Below are positions 8,403 to 16,462 of a DNA stretch of 64,000 nucleotides, in pieces; within the stretch, counting starts at the first letter, position 1, and each line of letters begins with the position of its first letter. Under the pieces are notes generated by a model that worked only from the letters and a program-made list of their open reading frames with translations, made no database searches and was not told where the DNA came from. A program made the position numbers and the translations under genes. Location of the stretch: the NCBI RefSeq assembly GCF_000374305.1, contig NZ_KB894093.1:248001-312000 (forward strand), read 5' to 3'. The stretch is from Actinomadura flavalba DSM 45200. GTDB lineage: Bacteria; Actinomycetota; Actinomycetes; Streptosporangiales; Streptosporangiaceae.

Positions 8403-10732
8403 GAGCGGACCTCCTTGCCGTGGGCCTCCCGGCGGGTGCGGGCGGCGATGCAGGCGGTGAGCAGGGTGCGGCGCGCCTCGGCTCGCAGTTCGTCGGTCAG
8501 GGTGTCGTGGCCGTCCTTGGTCAGGCAGAGGTCGGCGCGGTCGGTGAAGCCGAGCTGGTCCCAGGCGTCCTGCCCGTCCGGCGCACCCTCGACGGCCCGT
8601 TCCGGTGGCCCGTCGATGAGCAGGGCGCGGACCCTCCTCGCGTCGTCCTTCCCCCAGCGCTCGGTGAGGGCGTCGATGCGGCGGCCCAGCAGGTCCGGGT
8701 CGTCGTCCAGGTGGTCGAAGAGGCGGCGGAGCGCGTTGAGGCGGGTCGGGGTCCAGGCGGCGAGATCCTTCAGGGGGCCGCCGGCGTCGGCGGCGCGCGC
8801 CTCGGCGCGGCGCCAGATCTCGGCCCGCCACGCCGCGCGTTCGATGACGCGGGCCTCGGCGTGGCCCGCCGCGCCTGGGCGCAGCCGCCTAGGGGCCGGT
8901 CGCGGGACCGGCGGGGGCGCGGCCGCCGCCACAGGTGCCGGTCCGCTGAGGAACGGGTCGTTGAGACGGATCTGCCCGAAGCCCTCGCCGCGCCGCTCAC
9001 CGATGCCGGAACGCTCGACGGCGGTCAGCACCGCCGCGTCGGCCCGCCCTTCCGCCACGGTGAAGGTGAGGCAGCCGCCCGCCGCGAAGCCCAGCAGAAC
9101 CGGCCTCGGCAGCCGCCAGCCGGTGTGCCAGGAGTCGGTGCGGGCCGTGTCATAGCCGGTCGGGACCAGGCCGGGTTCGGCGGGAAGCGGCGTGAGACGC
9201 AGTCCCCGGGCGCCCGCCGTGTTCAGCGCGTCGGTGAGGAGGCGGGCGAAGTCGTCCGGGTCGTCGCTGGGGGCGAGGCGGGCGTTGCGCACCAGGACGT
9301 CCGACACCAGCCAGACGCGCAGCTTCTGGCCCTCCTCCAACGGGGCGGCGGTACCGGGCGCGGCGTCCAGCGGCTCGGCGGCGGCCTTCGCGAACCCGTA
9401 GTCGTCCTTGCGGGACCGGCCGAGACGCCAGTCGCCGTTCAGCCTCTCGTGCCAGCCGGGGGCGAGGACGCCGGTGCGGACGCGGATCTCCGCCGCCAGC
9501 TCGGTCCCGGCCTCGATCGCCTCGTAGACGTAGACGCCGCCGTGCCGTTCGTCGGGCCGCTGCGTGGCGTCGTCGACGGTGTTGTGCATCCGCAGCGTGA
9601 AGCCAGGCGTCCGCACGTCCAGGGCACCGGTGCCGGACACGTAGCCGCGCCGCAGACGCTTGTAGACCTCGTCCTTCGGGAGCGGCTGCACCATGCGGTT
9701 GAGGTGCCTGGCGCCGTCGTCCTTGCCGCGTTCGAGGACGCGCGGGACGGGCAGGCCCGGCAGCCCGTCGACCGCGGGCGTCGCCGCCGAGACGACCAGA
9801 TCCCCGTAGCGCGCCGCCGCCGCGGCCGGGCCCGCCGGGGCGAGCCTGCGCAACACCTCGCGCAGCAGCATCCAGCCGGGTGCGTGGTCGCGGCCCCGCA
9901 CCAGGTTGCCGACCGTGCGGTCGTGGGCGAGCAGCGGCGTGACGAGCGTCAGCCGCAACACGACGCGTTCCCAGCCGTCACCGGCCTCGGCGCGCACGTC
10001 GCCGTCGGGCTCCGGCGGGGCCTCGGGCGCGGGCGGTTCCGCCGGGTTCGTCGCCCAGCGCTCCAGGTCCTCCGGCGTCTGCGGCATGCCGGGCGCCGTC
10101 AGGTCCAGGCGGCAGCGGCCCGCGCCGCGCCGCCGCTTGCCGCCGATGCCCTCCACCAGCCGGGCGCCCGCCCACAGCAGCGCGAACGCGCAGGCCAGCC
10201 GGTCGCCGGTGAGGGCGGCGGGCAGGTACGCGGTGCCGGTGAGGGCGACGCCGCCGCGCGCCATCTCGTCGAAGCGGAGCATGTCGTCCTGGGCGGCGCC
10301 CGTACGCGGGTCGTGGGCGATGCCCGGCTTGACGAACGTCACCGCCTCGCGGAGCCGGGGGTCGGCCGTGGACAGCAGCGCGCGGAACTCCTCGGGGAAA
10401 CGCAGCGGGCCCTCGTAGCCGAGAACGGCGGGGCGCGGGGGCGCGGACGCGCGGCGGGGCGGTTCGTTCGCCTCCTTCGACGGGTTGGACCGTTCGGAAC
10501 CGAAGACGTACTCGACCCAGTCGTGCCAGACGCCCGTGCCGCCGCCGTCGAGGGCGCGGGCGGCGATCTCGCAGCCGTCGCGCCACAGGCCGTTCAGCGT
10601 CTTGGCCGGGACGAACGGAAGGCCGTCGTCGTCGCGCTGCACCTGGCGGCTGAGCCTGCCGTGCTGCCCGGTTCCCGCGCCGATGTGCCAGTCGCTGAGC
10701 AGGCGCAGGGTGAGGGAGATCTGATGGGTCAT
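8399..10732 (-). CDS. csx10: Csx10-type RAMP with long C-terminal helical extension
   Basis: This 777-aa protein matches Csx10. An N-terminal RAMP domain has LTLRLLSDWHIGAGTG and FVPAKTLNGLWRDG with an IGGKRRRGAGRC loop. A central/C-terminal RAMP contains LLGFAAGGCLTFTV and the family signature GIGERRGEGFGQIRL. After about residue 596 there is a Pro/Ala linker and ~160 residues of charged helices, which usual Csx10 proteins do not need. The operon shows no separate small subunit, so this extension might supply a Cas11-like function (inference). The start at 10732 overlaps the cas10 stop by ATGA. Csx10 probably caps the crRNA 5' end in the manner of Cas5. Confidence 0.86.
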   Translation of the reverse strand: MTHQISLTLRLLSDWHIGAGTGQHGRLSRQVQRDDDGLPFVPAKTLNGLWRDGCEIAARALDGGGTGVWHDWVEYVFGSERSNPSKEANEPPRRASAPPRPAVLGYEGPLRFPEEFRALLSTADPRLREAVTFVKPGIAHDPRTGAAQDDMLRFDEMARGGVALTGTAYLPAALTGDRLACAFALLWAGARLVEGIGGKRRRGAGRCRLDLTAPGMPQTPEDLERWATNPAEPPAPEAPPEPDGDVRAEAGDGWERVVLRLTLVTPLLAHDRTVGNLVRGRDHAPGWMLLREVLRRLAPAGPAAAAARYGDLVVSAATPAVDGLPGLPVPRVLERGKDDGARHLNRMVQPLPKDEVYKRLRRGYVSGTGALDVRTPGFTLRMHNTVDDATQRPDERHGGVYVYEAIEAGTELAAEIRVRTGVLAPGWHERLNGDWRLGRSRKDDYGFAKAAAEPLDAAPGTAAPLEEGQKLRVWLVSDVLVRNARLAPSDDPDDFARLLTDALNTAGARGLRLTPLPAEPGLVPTGYDTARTDSWHTGWRLPRPVLLGFAAGGCLTFTVAEGRADAAVLTAVERSGIGERRGEGFGQIRLNDPFLSGPAPVAAAAPPPVPRPAPRRLRPGAAGHAEARVIERAAWRAEIWRRAEARAADAGGPLKDLAAWTPTRLNALRRLFDHLDDDPDLLGRRIDALTERWGKDDARRVRALLIDGPPERAVEGAPDGQDAWDQLGFTDRADLCLTKDGHDTLTDELRAEARRTLLTACIAARTRREAHGKEVRS

Positions 10733-12381
10733 GCGCGGTCTCCCGGCGTGAGGAAGGGGGCGGCGTTCAGGGCGTCGAGCAGGCCGGTGCGGTGCTCGTC
10801 GCCGTCCCGCCAGAAGAGCGACCCGTCCTCGGTGAGGGCGCGGACCTCGGGGGCGTCGCCGGACCAGACGGTGAGGGCGGCCAGCCGGGCGTCGGCGGCG
10901 GCGCGTCCCCGGAACAGTCCGGAGCGCAGGTCGTGCGCCTGCCCGGCCGAGATGGCCTTGCTGCCGTCCTCGCGTTCGCTCGTCAGCGCCGTGACGCGCC
11001 GTTCGAGGTCGCTCCAGTGGCGGCGCCGCGCCCAGCCTTCGCCCTCGGCCGCGCCGACGACGTAAGGCATCGCGGTGAGGTGGGTGCCCTCTTCCAGCGG
11101 GTTCTGGTTCTCGCGCAGCCGGGCCAGGTCGGCGTGGGCGCTCTCGTTGAGGACGTGGAACGACAGCGCGCTGCGGCTCTGGTCCAGCTCCCGTTTCACG
11201 GACTTGGCCTCGGCCGTCAGCTCCTCCGCGAGGTGGACGGCGCTGTGGAACGGGTACTGGCGCTTCACGACGGCGACGCCCGCGCACGCGCCCAGTCCCT
11301 GACGTCCCGCGGCCTCCAGTAGCCCGCCGACACCGGCTTTCTCCGCGGCCCGACGCGTGAACTCCGTCAGGTACCGGTGGGCGAAGTTCAGGGCGACCCG
11401 GCCGTCGCACACCACCGTGAGGTCGTCGCCGCCGAGGACGAGCGGGAGCACCGGCGGCACCTTCGTCAGGACGGGGAACCGGTCACCGCGCAGCCGGTCC
11501 ACCGCGCTGCGGAACGCGTCGCGGGCGCACTCGTCCACCCCTTCGGACAGGCCGCGCAGGGCGTCCACATACTCGCGGGCGGTCGCACCCGCCATGATGT
11601 CGGCGAAGCCCTGGAAGACCTTGCCCATGCCGTTGCCGTCGGCGTGGACGACGGCGACCCAGTCCGCCGTGAAGTTCAGGTGGTCGACGACGCTCACCAG
11701 GTCGTTCCGGGCCGCCTCGGTGTCGGCCAGGCCCATCTTGTCGGTGAGGCGGGACAGCGCGGCGTCGAACGCCCGCAGCTTCGCCACGCTCGGCGCCGAC
11801 CGCGCCTCCGGCGCCCGGTCGGGGCCGAATCGGACGGCGCGGTGCGCGGGCAGCCCGCTGGACCCGCACCGCGCCGCGATCGGCACGCCGGGGAACCGGA
11901 GCCTGGGCCCGCGCCGCCGCATCCGCGCCACCGCCAGCAGTTCCCGCGCCGCCGCGATGCCCCGATCGAGGGCCTCCCCCGTGCCCCACGGCACCGGCTC
12001 GGTGCCGACGACGCCGCACACGTCCAGGCCGGGCGCCTCGCGCAGCGCCGCCTCGGTGATGTCACCGACGAGCTTGACGGCGGCCTCCCGACCCGGCTCG
12101 TCGGCCCGCACGAGGAGCGTCACGCCGCCCGCATTGGCCGTCACCACCTCCGCACCCTGCGCCTCCACACGCCAGTCGCGACGCGGGTCGCCCGGCCCGT
12201 CGAGGGCCGCGAGCGCGGCGTCCAGCCAGCGGCCCTCGACACAGGTGATCAGGTGCGAGGCGCCGACGTTCTCGCGGCGCTTGTTCGAGCCGAAGATGTA
12301 GTTCTGGTTCCCCGCCGTGCTCAGCACGACCACGTACACGTCCAAGCCGGGTCCCCTCCCGTCTGCGACGACGATGTCCAC
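10729..12381 (-). CDS. cas10: Cas10, palm-domain subunit without HD nuclease
   Basis: This is the large subunit of the type III effector, predicted to make cyclic oligoadenylates on target RNA binding. At 550 aa it is short for Cas10. It opens directly with a palm-like segment (VYVVVLSTAGNQNYIF, residues 15-30, then NVGASHLI). It continues to HADGNGMGKVF (246-256) and the active GGDD at 317-320 (LVLGGDDLTVV). No N-terminal HD domain precedes this, so target-DNA cleavage by HD is not expected. A Cys at 172 may be a relic of a zinc region. The gene begins with GTG at 12381, 112 bp after RAMP copy A, and overlaps csx10 by ATGA. Confidence 0.92.
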   Translation of the reverse strand: MDIVVADGRGPGLDVYVVVLSTAGNQNYIFGSNKRRENVGASHLITCVEGRWLDAALAALDGPGDPRRDWRVEAQGAEVVTANAGGVTLLVRADEPGREAAVKLVGDITEAALREAPGLDVCGVVGTEPVPWGTGEALDRGIAAARELLAVARMRRRGPRLRFPGVPIAARCGSSGLPAHRAVRFGPDRAPEARSAPSVAKLRAFDAALSRLTDKMGLADTEAARNDLVSVVDHLNFTADWVAVVHADGNGMGKVFQGFADIMAGATAREYVDALRGLSEGVDECARDAFRSAVDRLRGDRFPVLTKVPPVLPLVLGGDDLTVVCDGRVALNFAHRYLTEFTRRAAEKAGVGGLLEAAGRQGLGACAGVAVVKRQYPFHSAVHLAEELTAEAKSVKRELDQSRSALSFHVLNESAHADLARLRENQNPLEEGTHLTAMPYVVGAAEGEGWARRRHWSDLERRVTALTSEREDGSKAISAGQAHDLRSGLFRGRAAADARLAALTVWSGDAPEVRALTEDGSLFWRDGDEHRTGLLDALNAAPFLTPGDRA

Positions 12382-12493
12382 CCGGTTCCTGATGGACGAA
12401 CCCGCCGGACTCGATTCAGCGGCACATTACGGGCGCTCGACGGCCCCGGCCGGTCGCTCCACGGCAGAGCCGGTGTCCGAAAACGGCCGCCGG

Positions 12494-14680
12494 TCATCCG
12501 CGTTCACCGGGATAGGTGTCCAGGGCGCGATCCGCCGCGTCGGCAGCGGTGGGCAGCGCACGGCCCCGGCCCTCCTCGACCGCGCGCCGCGCGGTCTTCT
12601 CGTTGGCGGTGAACCAGGCGTAGGACTGGCCGCGCGGGTCGGGCGGCGTCGTGGGGGCGCCGCGCATCCCGGCGACGCGGACGCGCGGGTAGCGGACCGG
12701 GAGGTCGAGCCCGGCGGCGGCCGTCAGGAAGGCCGTCGTCGCCTGCGCCAGCATGGGGACGTCGCGGAGCAGCGCGGCGAACGTCGTGCGGGGCTCGTCC
12801 AGGGGCGCCGAAGCGGGAAGGTCCGCCGTCAGGGAACCGTAGTAGGCGGCCCACTGCTCGCCGGTGTGCAGGGACGTCGTGTCCGGGTCGAGGGTGAGGC
12901 GGACGCTGCCGAAGCCCAGGGGCTTGCCGAGGCCGAGGCGGTGGTAGTGGTGGTCGGGGAGTTCCAGGAGCCACAGGAGGGCGCCGAGTTCGGTGGCGTC
13001 CAGGTCGCGGACGTCCAGGGTGAACGTGAACTCGGTGCCCGCGTCGACCCAGCCGTGGACGGAGCGGTTCTGGTTGTCGCGCTGTTCGACGTTCCGCTTG
13101 GTGGCGAAGGCGCGGCGGTCGGGGGTGAGGCGGGGGTCGGCGTCGTTGCCGTTCGCGGCCTCGCGGGGGCGGCGGAACTCGCGGTAGTCGCGGCCGTTGA
13201 CGGGACGTTGGGTGGGGTCGTCGGGGCCGTCCGGCTCGGACCAGTACGCGGGGTCGTCGGCGACGCGGGCGTGGTGCCAGTAGACCTTGCGGCCGCGCGG
13301 GACGGGCTTGCCGCCGAGGTAGGCGTCCTTCTTGCCGATGCCGTCGCGCAGGGGGCGGCCCTCGTCGGTCCCGACGTAGAAGCGGGCCTGGGACTTCTTC
13401 GGCTCACCGAGGATTGCCAGCGGCAGGCCGTCGCCGGCGAAGCGGGTGACGGACGCGTCGTCCCCGCACGTCACCGCGCCGACGCGCAGGCGGCCACGGT
13501 AGGCGGCGGGGCGGGTGCCCGAGCCGTCCGGGGCGACCCAGCCGAACACGCGGTCGGCCGGGGACAGTTCGTCCAGACGCGACGCCGGGTGCAGGCTCTT
13601 GGGCAGCGCGCGGGACGGGGCCTCGTTCGTCACGTCGCGGGGAATGGCGACCGGGTAGAGGCCGGACACCTTTCCGTTCCGCACGTGGGCGTAGCACAGG
13701 GCGCCCTTCTTGAGGACGCGGCGCGCGGGGTCCCACAGGTGCGGGCTCCACGCCAGTTCACCGATGGTGTCGGAGATGTGGTCGCCCGGCTTCGCGTCGT
13801 TCCGGCGCTTGAACAGCTCGTCGTCGGAATGCGCGGCTCGGTAGCTTCGCATGAGGGTGTTCCAGCGCGCGAAATGGCCGTGCAGCGTCTCGGTGCGTGG
13901 GTCCTCCTGGTTGAAGAAGACGCGCTCGTGCCGCTTGCCGATCGCGTTGCGGCCCGTGCTGAACACGATGCCCGCGACGACGGCCGTCGCGTCGTCCCCG
14001 AAGTCGTCCTGTGGTGGGGTGCCCTCGCCCAGCGGCACGAGCGCGCGCACCGTCCACGGTCCGGGGAAGGGCTTACCGTTCTTGCTCTCCATCCATCGGC
14101 GCCCGATGTACGCCTTCACGAGATCGCCGTGCCGGGGCGTACCGCCCGACGGGTAGCGGACGGGGTCGTCCACGAACGCGGGCAGCCGCGCCTGCTCGCA
14201 GTACTGGATCTCCACGCGGTCGGGCTTCTCGCTGACCGAGCGCACGCGCACGGGTCGCATGTCCGGGGCGTCGTCGGCCACGCGGCGCCAGCCCAGCGGC
14301 TCGTCGTGCCCGGTGAACACCCCGAACCGCGACCCGGTGACCGCCTCGTACGCCGACCGCAGCATCCCCTTCACCGACGTCGCGGGCATATGCGGCCGCC
14401 CGTCGCGGGCCAGCACCGGATACGCCAGGTGACCCTCGGTGCCGCTCTCCGCCTCGTACTTGCGGGCCGTGTCGAGCAGCAGCAGCGGTGTCCGGACGGT
14501 GAGGCGGACGCCGATCGTGCCCGTCCAGCGGTCGGGGCGCAGCCGGTCGTGGCCGGTGGGGGCGCCGTCGGCCAGTGCCTTCGGCAGCCGGTCGCGCGCG
14601 GCCGCCGGGACGAACGTGTACGGGTTCAGGAACGGCTCCAGCGGCGCCGGGCGGCGGGGCTGGTTGCGGCGTGGCGGCAA
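12494..14680 (-). CDS. TIGR03986-type CRISPR RAMP protein, copy A
   Basis: This 728-aa paralogue of the gene at 4118-6265 is the first gene of the type III operon. It shares FLNPYTFVP (residues 17-25), MPATSVKGMLRSAYEAVTGS, SPADRVFGWV, KVYWHHARV, GLGKPLGFGSVRL and SYAWFTANEK. Most of the longer reading frame upstream is not protein-like. A TTG at 14680 preceded by GAGGAGG five bases away is the best start and aligns with the copy-B N-terminus. A 112-bp gap separates it from cas10. Two diverged copies in one operon suggest distinct subunit positions in the complex rather than a recent duplication. The divergent SAVED-like gene shares its upstream region. Confidence 0.85.
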   Translation of the reverse strand: MPPRRNQPRRPAPLEPFLNPYTFVPAAARDRLPKALADGAPTGHDRLRPDRWTGTIGVRLTVRTPLLLLDTARKYEAESGTEGHLAYPVLARDGRPHMPATSVKGMLRSAYEAVTGSRFGVFTGHDEPLGWRRVADDAPDMRPVRVRSVSEKPDRVEIQYCEQARLPAFVDDPVRYPSGGTPRHGDLVKAYIGRRWMESKNGKPFPGPWTVRALVPLGEGTPPQDDFGDDATAVVAGIVFSTGRNAIGKRHERVFFNQEDPRTETLHGHFARWNTLMRSYRAAHSDDELFKRRNDAKPGDHISDTIGELAWSPHLWDPARRVLKKGALCYAHVRNGKVSGLYPVAIPRDVTNEAPSRALPKSLHPASRLDELSPADRVFGWVAPDGSGTRPAAYRGRLRVGAVTCGDDASVTRFAGDGLPLAILGEPKKSQARFYVGTDEGRPLRDGIGKKDAYLGGKPVPRGRKVYWHHARVADDPAYWSEPDGPDDPTQRPVNGRDYREFRRPREAANGNDADPRLTPDRRAFATKRNVEQRDNQNRSVHGWVDAGTEFTFTLDVRDLDATELGALLWLLELPDHHYHRLGLGKPLGFGSVRLTLDPDTTSLHTGEQWAAYYGSLTADLPASAPLDEPRTTFAALLRDVPMLAQATTAFLTAAAGLDLPVRYPRVRVAGMRGAPTTPPDPRGQSYAWFTANEKTARRAVEEGRGRALPTAADAADRALDTYPGERG

Positions 14681-14836
14681 AGCGTCCTCCTCGGGTGCGG
14701 TTGCCCTGTACCGATGGACGACCCAAGCAGCCCCGGCCTCGCGGCGGAGCCGGTGACCGGAAGCGGACGAGTGACGGCCCGGGCGCCGTCCATCAGTACG
14801 TTGTGCAGCGCGAGACGACGGCACAGCGGAGGACCC

Positions 14837-15360
14837 ATGAGCGCGGACGTAACGGCGACCCCGGCCCTGACGGTCGAGGGCGGGCCGTCCGGGCCGACGT
14901 CGGCGGGGCGGCGGATCGTCACCGACGGGACGTTCTGGATCACCCGGCCCTGACCGTCGAGGCCCTCCACGTCTTCGGCACAGGCGACCTGTCCCGCGCG
15001 GCCCTCGCGGTGGACCTCCAGGGCCGCGAGGAGACGTTCACCGGACCCGTCCGCGCGGCGTGCCGCGCCGCGGGCATCGGCAGCCTCCTGCACATCCGGC
15101 GGGCCGCCGACGGCAGACTCCCGGAGAACACGGCGACGTTCACCGCCGCCGTCGACCAGATCTGCCGCGCCTGGCTCGACGCCCGCCTCCCCGAACCGGC
15201 GCGAACCGGCCACCACGCGCTGTTCCTCTCCGGCCCCACCGCCATCGCGCTGGCCCTCGGCGCCCGCCTGGCCAACGTCCAGCCCGACCGCTGGACGATC
15301 TACAACTACGACGGCGCCTCCAGCACGTACGAGCCCTTCCCCCGCTCGCGACAGCTCTAG
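14837..15360 (+). pseudogene. Frame-interrupted SAVED-like sensor gene
   Basis: An ATG at 14837 with GGAGG four bases upstream opens a 38-codon frame that stops at 14951-14953. Another frame then continues to 15360 and encodes a SAVED-like C-terminal domain: TGHHALFLSGPTAIALALG, then a YNYD-S-TYEP ending, the pattern of SAVED cyclic-oligonucleotide-binding domains of CBASS and type III CRISPR. Both frames contain PALTVE, encoded by a 19-bp near-repeat at 14861-14879 and 14944-14962, offset by 83 bp. Removing one 83-bp unit would join them into an intact 146-aa protein. The downstream frame alone has only a late GTG at 15010. It is divergent from the effector operon. SAVED identity is probable rather than proven. 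Confidence 0.55.
14861..14962 (+). repeat. 19-bp direct repeat pair bracketing a frame-breaking segment
   Basis: The first copy is at 14861-14879 and the second at 14944-14962; they differ at one base (ACG versus ACC). The 64 bp between them are unique, so this is not a simple tandem duplication. The offset of 83 bp is not a multiple of three and switches the frame of the SAVED-like gene. Both copies encode PALTVE in their respective frames. Confidence 0.8.
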
Positions 15361-15535
15361 CTTCCAGGCCCGTCAGGAGGCGCTGAACGCCCCATGGGAA
15401 CCCGCAGCGGGCGTGCACGTCCCGGTTCGGGCCGAGTCGGCCACCTCAACCCCTGGCCCACCCCGGATCGGGGAACATCCTCTGTGATCGGGTAGATTTC
15501 GGACGTCTTGTTAACCATCCCGGTAGGAATAGGTC

Positions 15536-16447
15536 TTGAGGCCCGAGTCTCCCTGCTGTGCGGCGGCGCGTCCGGCCGCCGTGCCCGCCGCGCCGCCGGT
15601 GCCGATCGCCCCGCCGAGCCGTGCTCCGGGCGGTGCGCCGCCGGGCCGCAAGGGGATGATCCGGTTGCCCGGTGGCACGTTCCGGATGGGCAACGACGAC
15701 GAAACGGCCAACCCGGGGGACGGTGAGGGGCCGGTCCGGAGCGTCACCGTCGGACCGTTCCACATCGACGCGCACGCGGTGTCCAACGCCCGCTTCGCCG
15801 CCTTCGTCAAGGCCACCGGTCATGTCACCGACGCCGAGAAGTTCGGCTGGTCCTACGTCTTCGCGGGCCTCCTGCCGCCCGGCACGGCCCGCGCCCTCCC
15901 GGCCCCGGCGGGCACACCGTGGTGGCGCGGCGTCCCGGGCGCGACCTGGCGCTCCCCCGAGGGGCCGGACAGCACGGTCCGGGGACGCGAGCGGCATCCG
16001 GTCGTCCACGTGTCCTGGCACGACGCCGCCGCGTACGCAGCGTGGGCCGGACGCCGCCTGCCCACCGAGGCCGAGTGGGAGTACGCGGCGCGCGGCGGCC
16101 TCGACCAGGCCCGCTACCCGTGGGGCGACGAGCTGACGCCGCGCGGCCACTGGCGGTGCAACATCTGGCAGGGCGAGTTCCCGCACGTCGACACCGCCGA
16201 GGACGGCCACGCGGGCACCGCCCCCGTGGACGCGTACCGCCCCAACGCCTACGGCCTCTACAACACGGTCGGGAACGTCTGGGAGTGGGGCGGCGACTGG
16301 TGGACGGAGGGCGAGACGCGGGTGATGCGCGGCGGTTCGTACCTCTGCCACGACTCGTACTGCAACCGCTACCGCGTGTCCGCCCGGACCGCCAACACGC
16401 CGGACTCCTCCAGCGGCAACACCGGCTTCCGCTGCGCCGCCGACTGA
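15536..16447 (+). CDS. Formylglycine-generating enzyme (sulfatase-modifying)
   Basis: This enzyme oxidises the Cys of C-x-P-x-R sulfatase motifs to formylglycine with O2 and copper. The whole FGE-sulfatase domain is present: IRLPGGTFRMG, FHIDAHAVSNARFAAFVKAT, HPVVHVSWHDAAAYAAWAG and LPTEAEWEYAARGG. The C-terminal RGGSYLCHDSYCNRYR contains the two copper-binding catalytic Cys (271 and 276), followed by NTPDSSSGNTGFRCA. At 303 aa it matches actinobacterial FGEs such as the Streptomyces coelicolor enzyme. The TTG at 15536 is the longest start; GTG 15581 or ATG 15656 remain possible because the first 40 residues are Pro/Ala-rich. The arylsulfatase follows 15 bp later, presumably in the same operon and its substrate. 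Confidence 0.94.
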   Translation: MRPESPCCAAARPAAVPAAPPVPIAPPSRAPGGAPPGRKGMIRLPGGTFRMGNDDETANPGDGEGPVRSVTVGPFHIDAHAVSNARFAAFVKATGHVTDAEKFGWSYVFAGLLPPGTARALPAPAGTPWWRGVPGATWRSPEGPDSTVRGRERHPVVHVSWHDAAAYAAWAGRRLPTEAEWEYAARGGLDQARYPWGDELTPRGHWRCNIWQGEFPHVDTAEDGHAGTAPVDAYRPNAYGLYNTVGNVWEWGGDWWTEGETRVMRGGSYLCHDSYCNRYRVSARTANTPDSSSGNTGFRCAAD

Positions 16448-16462
16448 CCGGAAGGGACGCCG

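Noticed and set aside
12317..14836. Upstream part of a + strand frame that ends in MSADVTATPALTVEGG
   Set aside because: Only the part after ATG 14837, with its GGAGG, looks genuine. The rest is the antisense of RAMP copy A.
14837..14953. 38-aa ORF as a RiPP precursor peptide
   Set aside because: It has a good RBS, but no leader/core pattern, Cys or known RiPP enzyme is adjacent. The shared PALTVE in the next frame explains it better as the 5' end of a broken gene.
15361..15535. Small ORF or promoter ahead of the FGE gene
   Set aside because: No ORF with an RBS is seen. TTGTTAAC near 15508 hints at a promoter, but no convincing box pair is present.
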